A stretch of DNA of 64,000 nt, from positions 682,001 through 746,000 of the forward strand of contig NZ_BNCH01000001.1 in NCBI RefSeq assembly GCF_014656375.1, read 5' to 3'. Origin of the DNA: Aliiroseovarius zhejiangensis (GTDB taxonomy: Bacteria; Pseudomonadota; Alphaproteobacteria; Rhodobacterales; Rhodobacteraceae). The translations under genes were made by a program, and so were the position numbers. Numbering within the stretch: the stretch's first letter is position 1; each line of letters starts with the position of its first letter. Below, one piece after another: positions 16,102-24,182 of this stretch. A model generated the notes under the pieces. The model did not search any database. It was given only the letters and a program-made list of their open reading frames with translations, and was not told where the DNA came from.

Positions 16102-16607
16102 CACAAGAGCGTGCAGTTCTGGCCGGGGGGTGTTTTTGGGGGATGCAGGATCTGATCCGCAAGCTGCCCGGCGTGATCTCGACCCGGGTGGGATATACGG
16201 GCGGCGATGTGCCCAATGCCACCTATCGCAATCATGGCACCCATGCCGAGGGGATCGAGATCATTTTCGACCCTGATAAGATCACCTATCGCCGCTTGCT
16301 GGAGTTCTTCTTCCAGATCCATGACCCGACCACACCGATGCGGCAGGGCAATGACATCGGGCCGTCCTATCGTTCCGCGATTTATTACGTGGATGATGCA
16401 CAGAAGGCCGAAGCCCTGAACACCATCGCGGATGTCGAGGCATCCGGCCTGTGGCCCGGCAAGGTCGTCACTGAAGTTGAACCCGTGGGCGATTTCTGGG
16501 AAGCGGAGCCTGAGCATCAGGATTATCTTGAGCGCGTTCCCAACGGATACACCTGCCACTTCGTGCGCCCCGACTGGGTTCTGCCCAAACGCGACGCCGC
16601 CGAATGA
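16098..16607 (+). CDS. msrA: Peptide-methionine (S)-S-oxide reductase
   Basis: The start is ATG at 16098, overlapping the msrB stop by four bases with GGAGG just upstream. The 169-residue enzyme reduces the S epimer of methionine sulfoxide. The catalytic motif [10 protein letters not shown] is at residues 10-19; family residues GYTGG and [11 protein letters not shown] follow. The distal motif is [10 protein letters not shown], near the end. The length is at the short end of the MsrA range, without an N-terminal signal, so it is cytoplasmic. With msrB it forms a complete methionine repair pair. Confidence 0.95.
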   Translation: MTQERAVLAGGCFWGMQDLIRKLPGVISTRVGYTGGDVPNATYRNHGTHAEGIEIIFDPDKITYRRLLEFFFQIHDPTTPMRQGNDIGPSYRSAIYYVDDAQKAEALNTIADVEASGLWPGKVVTEVEPVGDFWEAEPEHQDYLERVPNGYTCHFVRPDWVLPKRDAAE

Positions 16608-16622
16608 CAGGTTAAACCAGGA

Positions 16623-16648
16623 CGCGGGCTGGTCATACCCGGCCCGCG
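16623..16648 (+). terminator. GC-rich hairpin after msrA
   Basis: Inverted arms CGCGGGC and GCCCGCG with a 12-base loop follow the msrA stop. There is no T-run, so termination here would be weak or Rho-assisted. It separates msrBA from modABC. Confidence 0.35.
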
Positions 16649-16714
16649 CGCCCGATCTGTCGCAGCAAAAGACCTTGCCGCCCCCGTCTGCATGTCGTTA
16701 TCTGCTCGGCGATC

Positions 16715-17536
16715 ATGTATATCCGTCGCGCCCTTTCTGTTGCCCACATTCTCCTGCATCGCTCAGGCCTGCTTGCGGTGTGGCTTGGCTGCGCGGTGGC
16801 CATGGCCCTTTTGTTCACATCCACAGTTGCGCGGGCGGATGAGATCACCGTGTTTGCCGCCGCCAGCCTGAAGGACGCGTTGGATAAAGCCGTTCAGGGC
16901 TTCGAGGCCGAAACCGGAAACACCGTTCATCTGTCCTATGCCGGCTCGTCAGTGCTTGCCCGGCAGATATCGCAGGGCGCGCCTGCGGATGTGTTCATCT
17001 CGGCCAATACCGACTGGATGGACGTGCTGGAAACCGATGGGCATATCGCGGCGGAAACGCGGGTTGATCTTGTCGGCAATGATCTGGTGCTGATCGCCCC
17101 CGCGAACGCTGCGGCCCCCACACCGGTCGAACTGACCGATCTTGCCGGGTATCTGGCCGGACGGCGATTGGCGATGGGGCTGGTCGAGGCCGTTCCCGCC
17201 GGCATCTATGGCAAGGCGGCGCTTCAGTCTCTGGGCCAGTGGGACAGCGTTGCCGCCCTGGTCGCGCAAACCGACAATGTACGCGCGGCGCTGGCGCTGG
17301 TTGCGCTGGGGCAGACGCCGTTGGGCATCGTCTATGGCAGCGACGCCTTGGCAGATGCCCGGGTGCAGGTGGTGATGCGATTTCCGGCCGACAGCCACCC
17401 TGCCATCCGTTATCCGGCAGCAGTCATCGCGGGCAAGGGCCGGGACACCGCCCACGCGTTCCTGAATTGGCTTCAGCAGGACATGGCAATTGAGGTTTTT
17501 CTGAACTACGGCTTCACCGCGTTGGAGGGGACATGA
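16715..17536 (+). CDS. modA: Molybdate ABC transporter, periplasmic binding protein
   Basis: The 273-residue protein has a long signal peptide (hydrophobic about 18-37, ARA-DE cleavage near 41). The mature part starts with the ModA signature ITVFAAASLKDAL, followed by SYAGSSVLARQI and GAPADVFISAN, which form the oxyanion pocket. It captures molybdate or tungstate for ModBC, feeding molybdenum cofactor enzymes. It overlaps modB by four bases. The Met at 16715 gives a slightly long leader; a later Met near residue 30 would cut into the signal peptide, so the upstream start is preferred. Confidence 0.95.
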   Translation: MYIRRALSVAHILLHRSGLLAVWLGCAVAMALLFTSTVARADEITVFAAASLKDALDKAVQGFEAETGNTVHLSYAGSSVLARQISQGAPADVFISANTDWMDVLETDGHIAAETRVDLVGNDLVLIAPANAAAPTPVELTDLAGYLAGRRLAMGLVEAVPAGIYGKAALQSLGQWDSVAALVAQTDNVRAALALVALGQTPLGIVYGSDALADARVQVVMRFPADSHPAIRYPAAVIAGKGRDTAHAFLNWLQQDMAIEVFLNYGFTALEGT

Positions 17537-18228
17537 CCGGCTGGCTGGGGCCGCAGGAGTGGCAGGCGGTTGCGCTGTCGCTGAAGGTGGCATTCTGGGC
17601 AACGGTGTTTTCCCTGCCGCTGGCAATTCTTGTCTCGCATGCCCTGGCGCGGTGGGACTTTCCGGGCAAGCAGGCCGTCAACGGCCTTGTGCATCTGCCC
17701 CTGATCCTGCCGCCGGTCGTCACCGGTTACCTGCTGCTGTTGATGTTCGGGGCAAACGGTCCTGGCGGGCGTGTGTTGGAAACGTTGGGCATGGGCATCG
17801 CCTTTCGCTGGACCGGTGCCGCGCTGGCTGCGGCGATCATGGGGTTTCCCCTGATGGTGCGTGCCATACGGCTGTCGATCGAGGCGGTCGACCAGCGGTT
17901 GGAACAGGCCGCCGCCACATTGGGGGCCAGCCGATTGAGTGTCTTTGCCACTGTCACCCTGCCGCTTGCCCTGCCCGGCATTCTGACCGGCACCATTCTT
18001 GGGTTTGCCAAGGCAATGGGCGAGTTTGGAGCGACGATCACTTTCGTTTCGAACATTCCGGGGCAGACGCAGACCCTGCCCTCGGCTATTTACAGCTTTT
18101 TGCAAGTGCCTGGTGGTGAAACCGAAGCAATGCGGTTGGTCATCGTGTCGATCTTCGTCGCCATGGCCGCGCTGATATTGTCCGAGGTCTTTGCCCGCCG
18201 CATCGCCAACCGGATGGCAGGCGCATGA
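17533..18228 (+). CDS. modB: Molybdate ABC transporter permease
   Basis: The 231-residue inner-membrane protein has about five hydrophobic segments and the permease EAA-type loop (LEQAAATLGASRLSVFATVTLPLALPGI). ATGA overlaps join it to modA upstream and modC downstream. The size and the motif GEFGATITFVSNIPG are typical of ModB. It forms the transmembrane path for molybdate. Confidence 0.95.
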   Translation: MTGWLGPQEWQAVALSLKVAFWATVFSLPLAILVSHALARWDFPGKQAVNGLVHLPLILPPVVTGYLLLLMFGANGPGGRVLETLGMGIAFRWTGAALAAAIMGFPLMVRAIRLSIEAVDQRLEQAAATLGASRLSVFATVTLPLALPGILTGTILGFAKAMGEFGATITFVSNIPGQTQTLPSAIYSFLQVPGGETEAMRLVIVSIFVAMAALILSEVFARRIANRMAGA

Positions 18229-19325
18229 CCCACCCTGCCCTTTCCGTTCACCTGAAACAGGACCGCGACACCTTCGCGCTGGATGTAAGTTTCGATGCAC
18301 CGTCGGGCTTGACCGTGCTGTTCGGCGCTTCGGGATCGGGCAAGACCTCGGTCATTGATGCGGTCGCGGGGCTGGGCACCTCGGCCACCGGGCAGGTCGC
18401 GGTTGGGGATCAGGTTTTGATGGATACGGCGCGCAAAATCCATCTGCCGCCACACAAAAGGCGGCTGGGATACATCTTTCAGGACGACCGCCTGTTTCCG
18501 CATCTGAGCGTGGCGCGCAATCTGGATTATGCCCGCTGGATCACCCGCCAACCCAAGGATCAAAAAGCCTTCGATCGCGTGGTCGAGATGCTGGGCATCG
18601 GATCGCTTCTGCCGCGTCGCCCGGCGCGATTGTCGGGGGGGGAAAAACAACGTGTTGCCATTGGACGCGCGCTGTTGGCCCGCCCCAAGCTGATCCTGGC
18701 GGATGAACCTCTGTCCGCGCTGGACGATGCGCGCAAGGCGGAAATTCTGCCGTATTTCGAGCGGTTGCGCGATGAAAGCGATGTGCCGATCCTGTATGTG
18801 ACCCACGCCGCGACCGAGGTGGCGCGACTGGCGACAACCGTCGTGGCGCTAGCGGCGGGACGGGTGATCCGACAAGGCACCGCCGCCGAGGTTCTGGGCG
18901 ACCCCAGCTTCACACCGGGCGGCCTGCGCGATATCGGAGCGGTGATCGAAGCACAGGTGTTGACCCACCACGCAGACGGCTTGACCGAGCTGGACGCGGG
19001 TGGCCTGCCCCTTCTTTTGCCGCAAGTGGTCCGATCTGTCGGTGACAAGCTGCGGCTGCGCATCGCCGCGCAGGATGTGATCCTGTCAAAGACCCGGCCC
19101 GAGGGGATGTCGGCCCTGAACATCCTGCCCGGCACCATCGCGGACATTCAGACAAGCGACGGTCCGGGCGCGGTGGTCTCGCTGGATACAGCCGCTGGGC
19201 GGGTGCTGGCGCGGGTCACGAAACGATCCGCGCAGGCAATGGGATTGCAGCCGGGGGGGAGCATCTTTGCGGTCGTCAAATCGGTCGCCGTAGCCCCCGG
19301 CGACGTTGGCACAGCGTCGCGCTAA
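18225..19325 (+). CDS. modC: Molybdate ABC transporter ATP-binding protein
   Basis: The 366-residue ATPase has Walker A FGASGSGKTS near residues 33-42, the signature LSGGEKQRVAIGRALL, Walker B LILADEPLSALD, and the C-terminal TOBE/mop domain that senses oxyanion (about 290-360, with ALNILPGTIADI). It energises ModB. It is the last gene of modABC and overlaps the 3' end of the convergent FAD oxidoreductase gene by four bases. Confidence 0.95.
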   Translation: MTHPALSVHLKQDRDTFALDVSFDAPSGLTVLFGASGSGKTSVIDAVAGLGTSATGQVAVGDQVLMDTARKIHLPPHKRRLGYIFQDDRLFPHLSVARNLDYARWITRQPKDQKAFDRVVEMLGIGSLLPRRPARLSGGEKQRVAIGRALLARPKLILADEPLSALDDARKAEILPYFERLRDESDVPILYVTHAATEVARLATTVVALAAGRVIRQGTAAEVLGDPSFTPGGLRDIGAVIEAQVLTHHADGLTELDAGGLPLLLPQVVRSVGDKLRLRIAAQDVILSKTRPEGMSALNILPGTIADIQTSDGPGAVVSLDTAAGRVLARVTKRSAQAMGLQPGGSIFAVVKSVAVAPGDVGTASR

Positions 19326-20623
19326 AGCTTGTCGCGCAGGGAAAACCAGAACATGGCCGCGACCAGAAGGGGCCAGCGCATCGCCACGCCACCCGGGAAG
19401 CGCGGGGTCGGCACGGACGCCATCAGGTCGAACTGCTCGGCTTGACCGGCGATCGCCTCGGCAGCCATTTTGCCGCCCAACGTCGCCATCGCCACCCCGT
19501 GCCCGGAATAGCCGGATGCCGACAGGACATTGCCCTTCAACCGGGCGAAATGCGGCATGCGATTCAGCGTGATGCCCAGCGTGCCGCCCCAGGCATAGTC
19601 GATCCTGGTGTCCCTCAGTTGCGGATAGATCTCCAGCATCGGTTTGGACACCAGCTTCACAATGTCCTTCGGGAAGCGATAGCCATAGCTTTCGGCACCC
19701 CCAAACAGCATCCGGTTATCTTCGGACAGACGGAAATAGTTGATGACGAACTTGCTGTCCGCCACCGCGTGACCGTCGCGGATCAGCGATTTGGCAAACC
19801 CGTCCTCCAAAGGTTCGGTCGCAAGGATGTAGTTGTTGATCGGCATGACCCGCGCGGCCACGCCCGATTCGGCATTCCCAAGATAGCCATTGCACGCCCA
19901 CAGGACGTGATCGGCAGTGACCCGCGCCGTGTCGGTTGTGACAACCACCTTTGCCCCATCGCTCACGCCCGTGACGCGGCTGGTCTCGCAGATACGCGCG
20001 CCCGCAGCCTCAGCCGCCCGTGCCATGCCGAAGGCCAGACGCAGCGGATGGGTATGCCCCCCGCCCATATCCAGCGACCCACCATGATAGGCAGGCGAGC
20101 CGCACAGTTGGCGCATCTCGTCCCGATCCACAGCGCGGATCAGGTCATAGCCATATTCTTCGTTCAGCTTGCGCACATAGGCATGATCTTCCGGCACGTA
20201 ACGTGCGCGGTGCATCGCGTGCAGGATACCATCGGTGAAGCCAGCGTCGGGTGCGTGTTTCGCCACAATGTCGCGCACGAGTTGAACGCTCTCCAACGCC
20301 ATGTCCCAGAGCTTTCGCGCGTCGTCGCGCCCCACCATCTTTTCCAGCGCGTCCTGTTCCAGCCGCTGCCCGGTGCCCACCTGACCACCATTGCGTCCCG
20401 ACGCCCCGAAGCCCACGCGCTGTGCCTCGAGCAACAGCACGTCGTAGCCGCGTTCGGCAAGGTGCAGGGCTGCCGAAAGACCGGTATAGCCACCACCGAT
20501 GACGCAGACATCGCATCGCATATCCCCTGCCGCCGCGGGATACGGTCCGGGGGCATCCGCCGTGGCGGCATACCAGGATTGCGGGTATTCCCCGCTGCGG
20601 TCATTGGCGGTCAGTAAGTCCAT
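19322..20623 (-). CDS. FAD-dependent amine oxidoreductase, gamma-glutamylputrescine oxidase-like
   Basis: The 433-residue DAO-family flavoprotein has an N-terminal ADP-binding motif CDVCVIGGGYTGLSAALHLAERG (broken here only by its length; key residues GGGYTG) and ASGRNGGQVG, which is typical of PuuB-like enzymes. The C-terminal FAD motif is SGYSGHGVAMATLGG. PuuB oxidises gamma-glutamylputrescine to the aldehyde, releasing peroxide. It lies 55 bases downstream of the transaminase gene on the same strand. A second, different member of the family is encoded at 28372-29697, so substrate division between the two is open (other gamma-glutamyl or N-methyl amines). Confidence 0.85.
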   Translation of the reverse strand: MDLLTANDRSGEYPQSWYAATADAPGPYPAAAGDMRCDVCVIGGGYTGLSAALHLAERGYDVLLLEAQRVGFGASGRNGGQVGTGQRLEQDALEKMVGRDDARKLWDMALESVQLVRDIVAKHAPDAGFTDGILHAMHRARYVPEDHAYVRKLNEEYGYDLIRAVDRDEMRQLCGSPAYHGGSLDMGGGHTHPLRLAFGMARAAEAAGARICETSRVTGVSDGAKVVVTTDTARVTADHVLWACNGYLGNAESGVAARVMPINNYILATEPLEDGFAKSLIRDGHAVADSKFVINYFRLSEDNRMLFGGAESYGYRFPKDIVKLVSKPMLEIYPQLRDTRIDYAWGGTLGITLNRMPHFARLKGNVLSASGYSGHGVAMATLGGKMAAEAIAGQAEQFDLMASVPTPRFPGGVAMRWPLLVAAMFWFSLRDKL

Positions 20624-20641
20624 GAACCCCTCATAGGACAG

Positions 20642-20661
20642 GGGCCGGGAGATCCCGGCCC
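20642..20661. other. Intercistronic hairpin between transaminase and oxidoreductase genes
   Basis: A perfect 8-bp stem GGGCCGGG / CCCGGCCC with a 4-base loop, flanked by GATCAG direct repeats at about 20662-20682. No T-run follows on the minus strand. It could tune the ratio of the two gene products or act as a processing site. Confidence 0.45.
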
Positions 20662-20678
20662 GATCAGGTCAGATCAGA

Positions 20679-22073
20679 TCAGCCTGCGACCAGCAGACCT
20701 TTCTCTTTCACGATCTCATAGGCTTCGTCCAAGGACTTGCGCGCGCGTTCGATCAGCGTGTCGATTTCGGCCCTGGTGATCACCAAGGGCGGCGAGATGA
20801 TCATCCGATCGCCCACATGGCGCATGATTAGGTTGTTGGCAAAGCAACGTTCACGCGTGATGTAACCGACCGTGCCGGTATCTGCAGCAAACGGTGCGCG
20901 CTTGGATTTGTCCGGCGTCAGCGCCAGCGAGGCCATCATACCGACAATCTTGGTCTCGCCCACGAACGGGTGATCGGCCAGCGAATGCCATTTCTCGGCC
21001 AGATAGGGCGCGGTGTCTTCGCGCACGCGGTCGACGATGCCTTCTTCCTGAAGAATGCGCAGGTTTTCCAAAGCGACCGCACAGGCGACGGGATGGCCGG
21101 AATAGGTATAGCCGTGGTTGAACTCGGTCGCTGCCAGCACATCGGCCACCTTGTCCGACACGATAGACGCACCGATGGGGACGTAGCCCGAGCTGAGCCC
21201 CTTTGCGACGGTCATGATGTCGGGTTTGATATCCAGGGTCTGGCTGCCGAACCAGTTGCCGGTGCGGCCGAAGCCGGTGATGACCTCGTCGACGATCAGC
21301 AGAATGTCGTATTTCCGGCAGATGCGCTGGATTTCAGCCCAATAGCCGTCGGGCGCGACAATCACACCCCCCGCCCCCTGCACGGGTTCACCGATGAACG
21401 CCGCGACTTTTTCGGGGCCGATTTCCTTGATCTTGGCTTCAAGTTGCTGGGCGCGTTCCAGACCGAATGCTTCCGGGTCCGTGTCGCCGCCTTCGGCATA
21501 CCAGTTGGGCTGGTCGATGAACTCGATCCCCGGAATGGGCAGGCTGCCCTGCCCGTGCATCCCCTTCATGCCACCCAGCGAGGTGCCGCCGATGGTGGAC
21601 CCGTGATAGGCGTTCCAGCGCGAGATGATCACCTCGCGTTCCGGCTGGCCCTTTTCGGCCCAATAGGTGCGCACCATGCGGATGTTGGTGTCATTGGCGT
21701 CCGAGCCGCCATTGGCATAGAACACATGGTTCAGATCGCCCGGCGCCAGTTCGGCCAGTTTTTGGGCCAGCGCGATGGCGGGCACATGGGTCGTCTGGAA
21801 AAACGTGTTGTAATAGGGAAGCTCGCGCATTTGGCGGGCGGCCACATCCGCCAGTTCGTCACGGCCATAGCCGATATTGACGCACCACAGACCCGCCATG
21901 GCGTCCAACACCTGCTCGCCCTCGCTGTCCTTCAGCCAGATACCCTTGGCCGAGGTGATGACCCGCGCGCCTTTCTGTTTCAACTCGCCATCGGCGGTGA
22001 AGGGGTGCATGTGGTGCGCTGCGTCGATCGCCTGAAGCTCGGCGGTGGGCAGGTGATTGGTGATTTTGTTCAT
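20679..22073 (-). CDS. Class III aminotransferase, putrescine/omega-amino acid:pyruvate type
   Basis: The 464-residue PLP enzyme has the expected motifs: GLWCVNIGYG near residue 63, YYNTFF, the PLP phosphate region GGSDANDTNIRM, the Asp motif LLIVDEVITGFGRTG, and the Schiff-base lysine in TVAKGLSSGYVPIGA. The sequence style matches SpuC-type putrescine:pyruvate aminotransferases and related omega-aminotransferases. It probably converts putrescine or a gamma-glutamylated product to the aldehyde with pyruvate as acceptor. An AGGAG site lies just before the ATG. Its upstream region holds two copies of AATATGATCAAA, which suggests control by the GntR-type gene next to it. Confidence 0.87.
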   Translation of the reverse strand: MNKITNHLPTAELQAIDAAHHMHPFTADGELKQKGARVITSAKGIWLKDSEGEQVLDAMAGLWCVNIGYGRDELADVAARQMRELPYYNTFFQTTHVPAIALAQKLAELAPGDLNHVFYANGGSDANDTNIRMVRTYWAEKGQPEREVIISRWNAYHGSTIGGTSLGGMKGMHGQGSLPIPGIEFIDQPNWYAEGGDTDPEAFGLERAQQLEAKIKEIGPEKVAAFIGEPVQGAGGVIVAPDGYWAEIQRICRKYDILLIVDEVITGFGRTGNWFGSQTLDIKPDIMTVAKGLSSGYVPIGASIVSDKVADVLAATEFNHGYTYSGHPVACAVALENLRILQEEGIVDRVREDTAPYLAEKWHSLADHPFVGETKIVGMMASLALTPDKSKRAPFAADTGTVGYITRERCFANNLIMRHVGDRMIISPPLVITRAEIDTLIERARKSLDEAYEIVKEKGLLVAG

Positions 22074-22155
22074 CTCGGGACTCCTAGAACGGTGCGGGGC
22101 GGGACCACGGCCATGGAATCATCAGTGACGCCGCCCAGAGAAAAGCTGCGGTCAG

Positions 22156-22205
22156 AATATGATCAAAAATTTCGCTGTCAACGGCGAGACCGAAATATGA
22201 TCAAA
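22156..22205. promoter_or_regulatory. Direct repeat AATATGATCAAA x2 upstream of transaminase
   Basis: Identical 12-mers AATATGATCAAA occur at 22156-22167 and 22194-22205, 38 bases apart, upstream of the transaminase gene; the second overlaps the stop codon of the GntR-type gene. The core TGATCAAA recurs as TTTGATCAAA at 22971-22980 before the putrescine binding-protein gene. Shared sites on both arms of the locus make them operator candidates for the local GntR/FCD regulator. Confidence 0.5.
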
Positions 22206-22860
22206 CCTTTTCGGCCAGAAGGGTTTCCCGAACCTGGGCGATTCCCTGCTCGATGTCACCGCGCACCGCCGCCGCCACGCGGTCGGCGTCACCGGACTTC
22301 AGCGCCTCCAGCGCCTCGGCGTGTTTGTCAGGCAGGTTCGCCGTGCCGTATCGCCCCAGCACCACGCGCAGCGATGGGCCTGCGCGCAGCCACAGCATGT
22401 TGGCGATGGATGACAGAACCTCGGTGCCCGCAAGATCGTACAGATAGGCGTGGAACCTGTAATTGTGCTCCAGATAGCCGCGCACATCACCGCGATCAAT
22501 CGCCGCGTTCAGCAGGTCATCATAGCCGACCAGCCGTTCAATTTCTGCCGGGCCGACATTTTCCGTAGCCATACGAGCGAGCTCCGGCTCGATGCTCAGA
22601 CGGGCGAACGCGATTTCATCCCATTGCGCCATGTCAGGCTGCGGCACAGACACGCGGCGGTTTCCCTTGAAGATCAGAGCACCCTCGGACGTCAGGCGGC
22701 GGATCGCCTCGCGCACCGGGGTCATGCCCACATCCAGAACCTGCACCAGCCCCTGAATTGTAACCGGCTGCCCCGGAGCAAGTTCGCCAAACAGAATCAT
22801 TTCGCGCAATTTGCGGTAAACGCGCTGGTGATCTGGCAGTTTCGCGGGTTTCTCGGACAC
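22201..22860 (-). CDS. GntR-family (FCD subfamily) transcriptional regulator
   Basis: GTG start with a GGGGG ribosome site. The 219-residue protein has an N-terminal winged helix (YRKLREMILFGELAPGQPV, then VGMTPVREAIRRLTSEGAL) and an all-helical FCD ligand domain (about 80-210) with the metal-binding His/Asp pattern (HNYRFHAYLYDLAG). FCD regulators usually sense small organic acids or amine breakdown products and act as repressors. It sits between the transaminase and the putrescine transporter genes, transcribed towards the former, and is the obvious controller of the locus (inference from position and from shared sites). Confidence 0.9.
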   Translation of the reverse strand: MSEKPAKLPDHQRVYRKLREMILFGELAPGQPVTIQGLVQVLDVGMTPVREAIRRLTSEGALIFKGNRRVSVPQPDMAQWDEIAFARLSIEPELARMATENVGPAEIERLVGYDDLLNAAIDRGDVRGYLEHNYRFHAYLYDLAGTEVLSSIANMLWLRAGPSLRVVLGRYGTANLPDKHAEALEALKSGDADRVAAAVRGDIEQGIAQVRETLLAEKV

Positions 22861-22937
22861 GTGCGCCCCCTACATCATATTTGTTTTGCCAATTCCGGCG
22901 GCAAAGATAATCTTTGAAAGCAATCTACTATGCTATC

Positions 22938-22980
22938 GGTAATATTACCATATTGCGCCGATGGTATTTTTTTGATCAAA
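22938..22980. promoter_or_regulatory. Overlapping palindromes upstream of putrescine uptake operon
   Basis: Three symmetric elements lie within 43 bases: GGTAATATTACC (22938-22949, perfect), TACCAT-N9-ATGGTA (22946-22966) and TTTGATCAAA (22971-22980, perfect). They occur 45-87 bases before the binding-protein start codon. The GGTnnnnnnACC spacing is compatible with GntR/FCD operators; the TGATCAAA core is shared with the transaminase upstream region. Confidence 0.55.
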
Positions 22981-23024
22981 TGTCGCAAGTCTGGGCGCAA
23001 GCCCAAATCAGGGAGAGACTGCAA

Positions 23025-24110
23025 ATGAAAAAAACTTGGGTAACCTTGGGTGTCGCACTGGCCATGGGGGCAACCGCCGCCACCGCCGAGGAAGTGCGCG
23101 TGTACAACTGGTCGGATTATATCGACGAGGACCTGCTGGCGAAATTCGAGGAAGAAACCGGGATTGACCTTGTCTATGACGTGTTCGATTCCAACGAAGT
23201 GCTTGAAACCAAGATGCTGGCCGGTGGGTCGGGTTATGACGTGGTTGTGCCAACGGCGTCATTCATGGAGCGTCAGATCACCGCCGGCGTGTTTCAGACG
23301 CTTGACAAGTCCAAGCTGCCCAATGCCGGCAACCTCTGGGATGTCATCGCCGAGCGCACCGCCCAATTTGACCCGGATAACGCCTATTCGATCAACTACA
23401 TGTGGGGCACCACGGGTCTGGGTGTGAATGTCGGCAAGGTCAAGGAGGTTCTAGGCGAGGATGCGCCGATTGACAGCCTTTCACTGATCTTTGACCCCGC
23501 CAATATGGAAAAGCTGGCCACATGCGGCGTGCATATTCTGGACGCACCGGACGAAGTGGTGCCGGCCGCTCTGACCTATCTTGGGGAAGACCCCAACAGC
23601 CACGACCCCGACGTGCTGGCGAAAGTCGAACCCTTGATGTCGGCGATTTCACCCTATGTGCAGAAATTCCACAGCTCGGAATACATCAACGCGCTGGCGA
23701 ATGGCGACATTTGCGTGGCCTTTGGCTGGTCTGGCGATGTCCTTCAGGCACGCGACCGGGCAGCCGAGGCCGACAACGGCGTTGAAATTGCCTATAACGC
23801 CCCGAAAGAGGGTGCGCTGATGTGGTTTGACCAGATGGCAATTCCGGCAGACGCCCCCAACCCGGAGGGTGCGCACAAATTCCTGAACTTCATGCTGGAT
23901 GCGCAGAATATGGCGGCGGCATCGAACTATGTCTATTACGCCAACGGCAACAAGGCATCGCAGGAGTTTCTGGAAGAAGATGTTATCGGTGATCCCGCCA
24001 TCTATCCGACAGAAGAAGCCATGGCGAACACTTATGTGAAAGCCGCCTATCCTTCCAAGGTTCAGCGGGTCGTGACGCGCATGTGGACCGCGATCAAATC
24101 GGGCACCTGA
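23025..24110 (+). CDS. potF: Putrescine/polyamine ABC transporter, periplasmic binding protein
   Basis: The start is ATG at 23025, with GGGAGAG at 23011-23017, giving a proper signal peptide (MKKTWVTLGVALAMGATAAT, cleavage ATA-EE near 21). Of 361 residues, the mature N-terminus VRVYNWSDYIDEDLL is the hallmark of PotF/SpuD-type proteins; later motifs are ETKMLAGGSGYDVVVPTASF and AYSINYMWGTTGLG. It binds putrescine or a related diamine in the periplasm. First gene of an uptake and catabolic operon that runs to 29697. A terminator-like hairpin after it suggests that it is made in excess over the membrane parts. Confidence 0.9.
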   Translation: MKKTWVTLGVALAMGATAATAEEVRVYNWSDYIDEDLLAKFEEETGIDLVYDVFDSNEVLETKMLAGGSGYDVVVPTASFMERQITAGVFQTLDKSKLPNAGNLWDVIAERTAQFDPDNAYSINYMWGTTGLGVNVGKVKEVLGEDAPIDSLSLIFDPANMEKLATCGVHILDAPDEVVPAALTYLGEDPNSHDPDVLAKVEPLMSAISPYVQKFHSSEYINALANGDICVAFGWSGDVLQARDRAAEADNGVEIAYNAPKEGALMWFDQMAIPADAPNPEGAHKFLNFMLDAQNMAAASNYVYYANGNKASQEFLEEDVIGDPAIYPTEEAMANTYVKAAYPSKVQRVVTRMWTAIKSGT

Positions 24111-24122
24111 GCCTGACCTGAC

Positions 24123-24168
24123 GCGCCTTCCGTGTGATTTTGACATGCGGAAGGCGCCTTCATTTTTC
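24123..24168 (+). terminator. Attenuator-type terminator between binding protein and ATPase genes
   Basis: A 10-bp stem GCGCCTTCCG / CGGAAGGCGC with a 15-base loop is followed by CTTCATTTTT. It lies inside the operon, 12 bases after the binding-protein stop. Partial readthrough would give more binding protein than transporter, which is the usual stoichiometry. Confidence 0.75.
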
Positions 24169-24182
24169 CCGCCGAGGTTATC

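Noticed and set aside
16608-16714. ModE box or molybdenum-cofactor riboswitch before modA
   Set aside because: CGTTAT (about 16695) and a TATATCC stretch (about 16718) do not form the symmetric Mo-box spacing, and I see no cofactor riboswitch core.
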